DNA of 64,000 bases from Chenopodium formosanum (taxonomy: Eukaryota; Streptophyta; Magnoliopsida; Caryophyllales; Amaranthaceae), in assembly GCA_024500155.1 (NCBI GenBank), contig CM044877.1:80274501-80338500 (forward strand), in the 5' to 3' direction. Both the position numbers and the translations under genes were made by a program. Each line of letters begins with the position of its first letter. Within the stretch, counting starts at the first letter, position 1. Shown here piece by piece: positions 60,021-64,000 of the stretch. A model generated the notes under the pieces. The model searched no databases. It saw only the letters and a program-made list of their open reading frames with translations, and had not been told where the DNA came from.

Positions 60021-60700
60021 CTCCCTACCATTTATGTAGTGGTCTTTTATGACTTCCTATCTTAACCCATCACTTGAATTTTTCCAGATGGAGAGTGCAT
60101 ATTAGATAAACTCCGGCTTTTCTCTGTTTCTTTATGCTTATTAATGAGGTAAATGGGCAATGCTGGATTGTTGTTGAGCACAATCTTCAATTTTGCAGGT
60201 TGAAATATGTTTGACATCTAACATCCGAACTAATACAATTTCCTCCATCGATGTTCATCATTTTGGTTCGGTTTCTTTCTAGTTAAATTCTCAAGTTAAA
60301 TCTTATGGAATTAGTCTACTTTTTCAGTGAGCATAAGCTCTTTGAGAATATGATGCATTTGTTTGTTTGACAGCTGATTTATACAATACAAAACATCCAC
60401 TTATCCTATGCACTGATGACACCGGGGTGTTCTCTACTAGTTTATCTAAAGAATACGCCATTGCTGCTACTGCTTTTGGTAGGATTTCTTTTCTTAGTCC
60501 AGAGTATATTCAACTAACCTGGTTATTGCTGCTTGTTTCCATTATCTTATCTCTTTTATTTGTGAAAAGGTCTTGGGAAGAAGGAAATGTTCCAGCTAGC
60601 AAGGACCGCGGTTGAATATTCATTTGTTGAGGAACAAGTTGCAAGTAAATTGAAAGATTTGTTTGATCTGTTAGATAAGAGTTTAGCTTACAATGATTGA
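57336..60700 (+). CDS. MAPDA: N6-methyl-AMP deaminase (adenosine deaminase-like, MAPDA/ADAL type)
   Basis: Eleven exons: 57336-57421, 57589-57659, 57745-57836, 58453-58512, 58612-58845, 58978-59054, 59153-59222, 59332-59445, 60199-60265, 60374-60478, 60570-60700; 368 aa. The metal-binding pair is in MPKVELHAHLNGS (H16, H18). HCGE holds the catalytic Glu (E230). ERIGHAC (H250), LTSNIRTN and CTDDTGVF (D305, D306) complete the adenosine deaminase-family active site. The HLNGS and MSKRSYMEAVIEGL wording is that of the plant ADAL/MAPDA group, not AMP deaminase. By family knowledge it hydrolyses N6-methyl-AMP from RNA turnover to IMP in the cytosol. The start is the first ATG, ten residues before the conserved MPKVELH. 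The intron after exon 8 holds a long T tract. Confidence 0.93.
59966..60020. repeat. Long T tract in intron 8 of the MAPDA gene
   Basis: About 54 uninterrupted T on the coding strand, about 180 bp upstream of exon 9. The next polypyrimidine tract before the exon is short, so this is not the acceptor tract itself. Confidence 0.9.
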
Positions 60701-62449
60701 TTTGTTGCAACTACATTAGGTATGGCTTACTAGTATTTTTCCCAAAATCTATGTTCCTTATTCTATTTAATGTACTAGCTTTGCCCTCAACAATGAAACA
60801 GATTTCTCAGGATTGAAACAAACAGCCTAATTGGTTATCTTAATCCTAGACAGATTGTTAGGTCTCCAACTAGCAACAATGGCTAGCAATTGTGCAATTG
60901 CGTTTGGATTTCTTTGGCATTTCTAACTACTAGTTTGATAAATAGTACTATACATTTATTTGTTTTATTGTTGACATTAAATTCTGCACCATACGAACTA
61001 TTAACAAAGCTGATCGAATATAAGTGAACATACTAAAGGAACACTAAATATTAATGGTAACGAGTTTACATGTACAGAGTATTTTGTAAGGTAAGGTGGT
61101 ACTGAGAGGGAATAAAACGTTACATTTTTTGAAGCGCGAGTTCAAATGTTCAATTACGAAGTATTAATCTTATATACTTCGTAGTACAGAGTATAACTTA
61201 GCTTACATTGCATATAATGCTGCTATCAAAATGTACAAAAATTGTTGACTTTGATCTGCTCATGTACGAAGGATATCATTATTAAATTAAAGATGAATTA
61301 GTGCATCTTTTTAAGCTGGAAACTTGATGATTAATTTGTCTTTTAATGATGTTGTAGAATGTTCAACTAAACTAAAATTAAGGCATCTTGATTTGGTGGT
61401 TGTTTGGATTGACCCTTGCATTAATTTTTAAGTGGTTGACTAGCTGATAATTTGGTATAAAGTACTCCATATAATGGGTTAGGTCAATCATTTAATGCAA
61501 ATATGCCATAAATAATGCCATTCCACTTTCTAATTATCTTTTGGAAGGGAGATTGAGTTAGTTGGATTTGTATTTTGACTTTCAGGTAGGATATTGTGGG
61601 AGAATACACTTTGATAGTCGGGTATACCGTACACCTTTACTCTTTTGTTGATTGAATGAGTCTCATAAAGTTTGATCCCTAGACCTCAGGGATACAAGAT
61701 GGGAACGATGTCACTACTCCATCACATCAACCTCATTTACATGCCTAACTTGGCGAACATATTTGGTCCTTTTTTTAAGTGTATGAAGTGCTAGTTATCT
61801 AACACGTTTGTCAAACTTTTTCATCGTCAAAGAAGTATCATCATAAACTAATAATTTATTTCTTAGTGAGTGACTAGCAATCTTAATTTGTTTTAAAAGT
61901 ATAGATTACTTTCTAATTTAGTACTCCGTAATTTAAATTTGAGCTTCTCATAGTATTATTCTTACATTAATAATTTTTTTTTTTTTTTATAATCTTTATT
62001 TATACGCCCATTAATTTAGGGTCTCTTCTTTCAACTTAATTTCAGTTCAGTTGAGCTCCAATTAGTTCAGTTTATTTCAATTCAGCTCCTAATTTTCTTC
62101 TCTCATAAAATATTTATTTAAAGCTCTATTTTATTCAGTTCAATTCAGTTCAGCTCAATTGAGTTCAATAAATGTGGACGAGTCTTTTGAAGAGGGAAAA
62201 AAACCCATAAAATCAGAGTCTTCTAATAAAACACTGACTTTGATGCAACGACGTCGTCGTTTTAGCGGGAGAAACTGAAAAACAAAGAAAAGTACTCATC
62301 ATCTTCATCCTCAAGATTCAAGAACACACGAAAATATTGAAAAACCTTCAATTTTTCATTTTAAAAAAAAATAATAATAAAAATTTAAAGTTGCTTCGAT
62401 TTGACATTTCTGATACGTCTTTCTCTCTCGTCTTTATCGTTGTAACTAC
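60701..62449. other. Intergenic region between MAPDA and the last gene
   Basis: Its start is probably MAPDA 3' UTR. It contains the Tourist-like copy at 62019-62185. Elsewhere nothing beyond AT-rich sequence with dispersed TACAGAGTA/TACTCCGTA words. Confidence 0.6.
62019..62185. mobile_element. Tourist-like MITE, copy 5
   Basis: It begins after TTA with GGGTCTCTTCTTTCAACTT, contains TTCAGTTCAGTTGAGCTCC and ATTCAGTTCAGCTC, and ends near AAATGTGGACGAGTCTT. The right inverted end is degraded, so its border is approximate. It lies about 265 bp upstream of the next gene's TATA box. Confidence 0.65.
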
Positions 62450-62574
62450 TATAAATACATCATTCAATTTCCATTTTTTCATTCATTCATTAATACTACT
62501 ATTTTTCGATCAAATTGATTTGGGGAATTTTCCAGAATTCTCTCAATTTCGCACATTACCTTAAACCCTAAGTT
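62450..62574 (+). promoter_or_regulatory. TATA box and telo-box of the last gene
   Basis: TATAAATA at 62450-62457 is followed by a telo-box-like AAACCCTAA at about 62565-62573, about 70 bp before the ATG at 62643. This mirrors the telo-box arrangement of the PCF11-like gene. Confidence 0.5.
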
Positions 62575-62642
62575 ACCGATTAATTTCTGGAAATCGGCGA
62601 ATTTGCATCAATTTTGAGCTAATTTTTGTGATCAAAAGCGAA

Positions 62643-63155
62643 ATGTCATGGGGATTAGGTTGGAAAAGACCGTCGGAAGCATTCCATTTGACGCTCCATT
62701 TCGGCGAAGAAGCGGAGGATGATGAAGATGAAGAGGAGAGAGATTCAATTGTTGTGGTCGACAATGGCGGCGATTTCTCGAAGAAAACGGTGGAGATGGA
62801 TTGGACAGCAGGAGACGATGAGGATCAGGTGGCGTTGAGGTTGCAGTCGAAGTTAATGGTGGAGATGCCGCCACCGGAGGATACGGTTGTTGTTGAATTG
62901 GAGGAGAGAGAAAATGATGGCGGAGTTGCGGTGGAGATGAAGGTTGTGAGGAGAAGAGAGCCATTGAGAGCGATTACAATGGGGAAAACTGCTGGTTCTG
63001 GTCAGCAGAGTGATGGCATTGGGGTTTTGACGAGGTTGTTGCGGTCTAAGGTTGCCGCGACAGCGGTGGCTACTGGTGTTGGTGTTGGTTGTGTGAATTT
63101 TTCGGAGCATTGGAATACTGTCACTGCTTTGAGTCTTTGTGGTTGTGGTATTTCT
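62643..63155 (+). CDS. Conserved plant protein of unknown function, first exon only
   Basis: The ATG at 62643 opens MSWGLGWKRPSEAFHLTLHF, wording I associate with a plant-specific uncharacterised family; I cannot name a function. The exon encodes 171 residues. There is an acidic run EEAEDDEDEEERDS (about 23-38), a Val-rich middle, a basic VVRRREPLRA, and a Gly/Ala/Val-rich C-terminal part (SKVAATAVATGVGVGCVNF) that could begin a hydrophobic or membrane-associated region. A good donor, TCT followed by GTAAGT, ends it. No convincing second exon is seen before the window ends. High purine content and the lack of stops support coding; frames on the other strand are shadows. Confidence 0.7.
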
Positions 63156-64000
63156 GTAAGTATGCTTCTAATTATCTTGTATTCAATGAGTTTTTGTTGG
63201 ATTGTTTGAATTTGATTGGAATCTTTGTGATGATTGGATGATAGGGTCTTGCCTTTAAAGATTTTTATGTTATGGACCTATGATTTTATGTTTACGCGGG
63301 TTCTTGAGGTGAAATGAAGAGCACGAATAACATAAGCTGATGCATGTTTTGTATGTTACCTAATGTGTAATATTATGGGAATTGCCAGTGCCTTTAACTT
63401 GATAGAGTTACTGTAACTTCTAAATTTCCTTTAATAAACATATCGAAGATTTGATATGATCGCGTTTGAATTGATCAAATTAAGCCTCCCACGTTGATTT
63501 AAGCCTAGTAGGTGTCAAAGTTGTTATACTGAAAGATGGCCTATGCTAAACTGATTGGAGTCTTAGAGACCTCTCAGAGGTACAGGAAGAAAGGTGGAAT
63601 TTTGAAGCTTAGAAAAATTATGTAGTTTCTGGAAGTATAAATAATGATAGTGCGAATGAGATGGTCAATAGATGTATGAATTTTTATAAGTCTATGACAC
63701 ATACACCATTATTTATGTGGATATCGCTGCTGGTGAGTTCAGAAATCTCAGAGGTCAATATGTAAGTAATTTTGCCCTGGCATTGTTTACGAGGCAAAGA
63801 ATAATACAGAGTATCTGCTATGGTTATGGTTAAATTGACCTAATTGACAAAACATACAAGTTGATAACATTGATGGACTTTTTATGATTTGTTACAATGG
63901 AACAATGTGCTATTTATGACTGTCTGTTGAAACATTCCAAAAAGTTAAGTAGGATATCTGACTTGGAAACGGCAGGGAGTAGACTAATGATTCGTACTAT
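63156..64000. other. Presumed intron of the last gene, continuing past the window
   Basis: AT-rich with no frame matching the upstream exon. A possible acceptor (CGGCAG) at 63970-63975 gives an immediate stop when joined in phase and is not supported. Confidence 0.45.

Noticed and set aside
62632..63110. Minus-strand Pro/Ser/His-rich frames under the last exon
   Set aside because: They are complements of the GA-rich coding exon and show no family features.
63970..64000. Second exon of the last gene
   Set aside because: The acceptor-like CGGCAG leads to an in-phase stop after three codons, so no exon is supported.
1..64000. A coordinated biosynthetic or defence gene cluster
   Set aside because: GH1, P450, F-box and NLR genes are present, but they are spread out, unrelated in pathway, and the NLR is broken; I see no evidence of a cluster or a novel system.

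Overview
This is nuclear DNA from a flowering plant. The genes have many GT-AG introns and AT-rich non-coding DNA, and every recognisable product is a land-plant protein. Short DNA transposons and SINE-like retroposons litter the gaps. The scattered nonamer TACTCCGTA and the Stowaway type with CTCCCTCCGTCCC ends suggest the order Caryophyllales (spinach, beet, quinoa, amaranth). That placement is an inference from remembered genome style, not from a search.

Layout. Positions 1-2574 (minus) hold the 5' half of a PCF11-like mRNA 3'-end processing factor with a CID domain; its 3' half lies outside the window. About 5 kb of repeat-bearing spacer follows. A complete plastid glucose-6-phosphate/phosphate translocator (GPT) lies at 8270-10679 (plus). 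At 11990-13971 (minus) is a broken NLR resistance gene: a coiled-coil N-terminus is joined out of frame to LRRs, the NB-ARC domain is missing, and a retroelement with an LTR-PBS junction sits in the LRRs. An F-box gene lies at 17028-18215 (minus). A 12-exon GH1 beta-glucosidase occupies 23436-28755 (plus), with a small decayed GH1 fragment about 2.4 kb downstream. Two complete head-to-tail paralogues of an RNA pseudouridine synthase (PUS6 type) lie at 32455-39426 and 40573-45867 (both minus). A CYP77B-type cytochrome P450 lies at 48112-50855 (plus). The 6.5 kb repeat-rich gap after it contains a 1.3 kb palindromic element. A complete N6-methyl-AMP deaminase gene (MAPDA/ADAL type) lies at 57336-60700 (plus). 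The first exon of a conserved plant protein of unknown function begins at 62643 (plus).

The genes do not form a pathway; this is an ordinary mosaic of housekeeping and accessory plant genes. Several touch RNA or nucleotide metabolism (PCF11-like, the PUS6 pair, MAPDA), but I see no reason to call that functional clustering. The evolving parts are the tandem PUS6 pair, the GH1 locus with its relic, the wrecked NLR, and the repeats. The repeats include five Tourist-like elements filled with a TTCAG/CTGAA pentamer, several Stowaway-like elements, SINE-like retroposons (two with clear target duplications), a 321-bp satellite-like repeat inside an intron, an exact 124-bp tandem duplication, and a roughly 24-bp minisatellite at two distant sites on opposite strands.

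Exon boundaries were worked out by hand from GT/AG sites, reading-frame continuity and remembered family conservation. All complete gene models close in frame, but none has been checked against transcripts.
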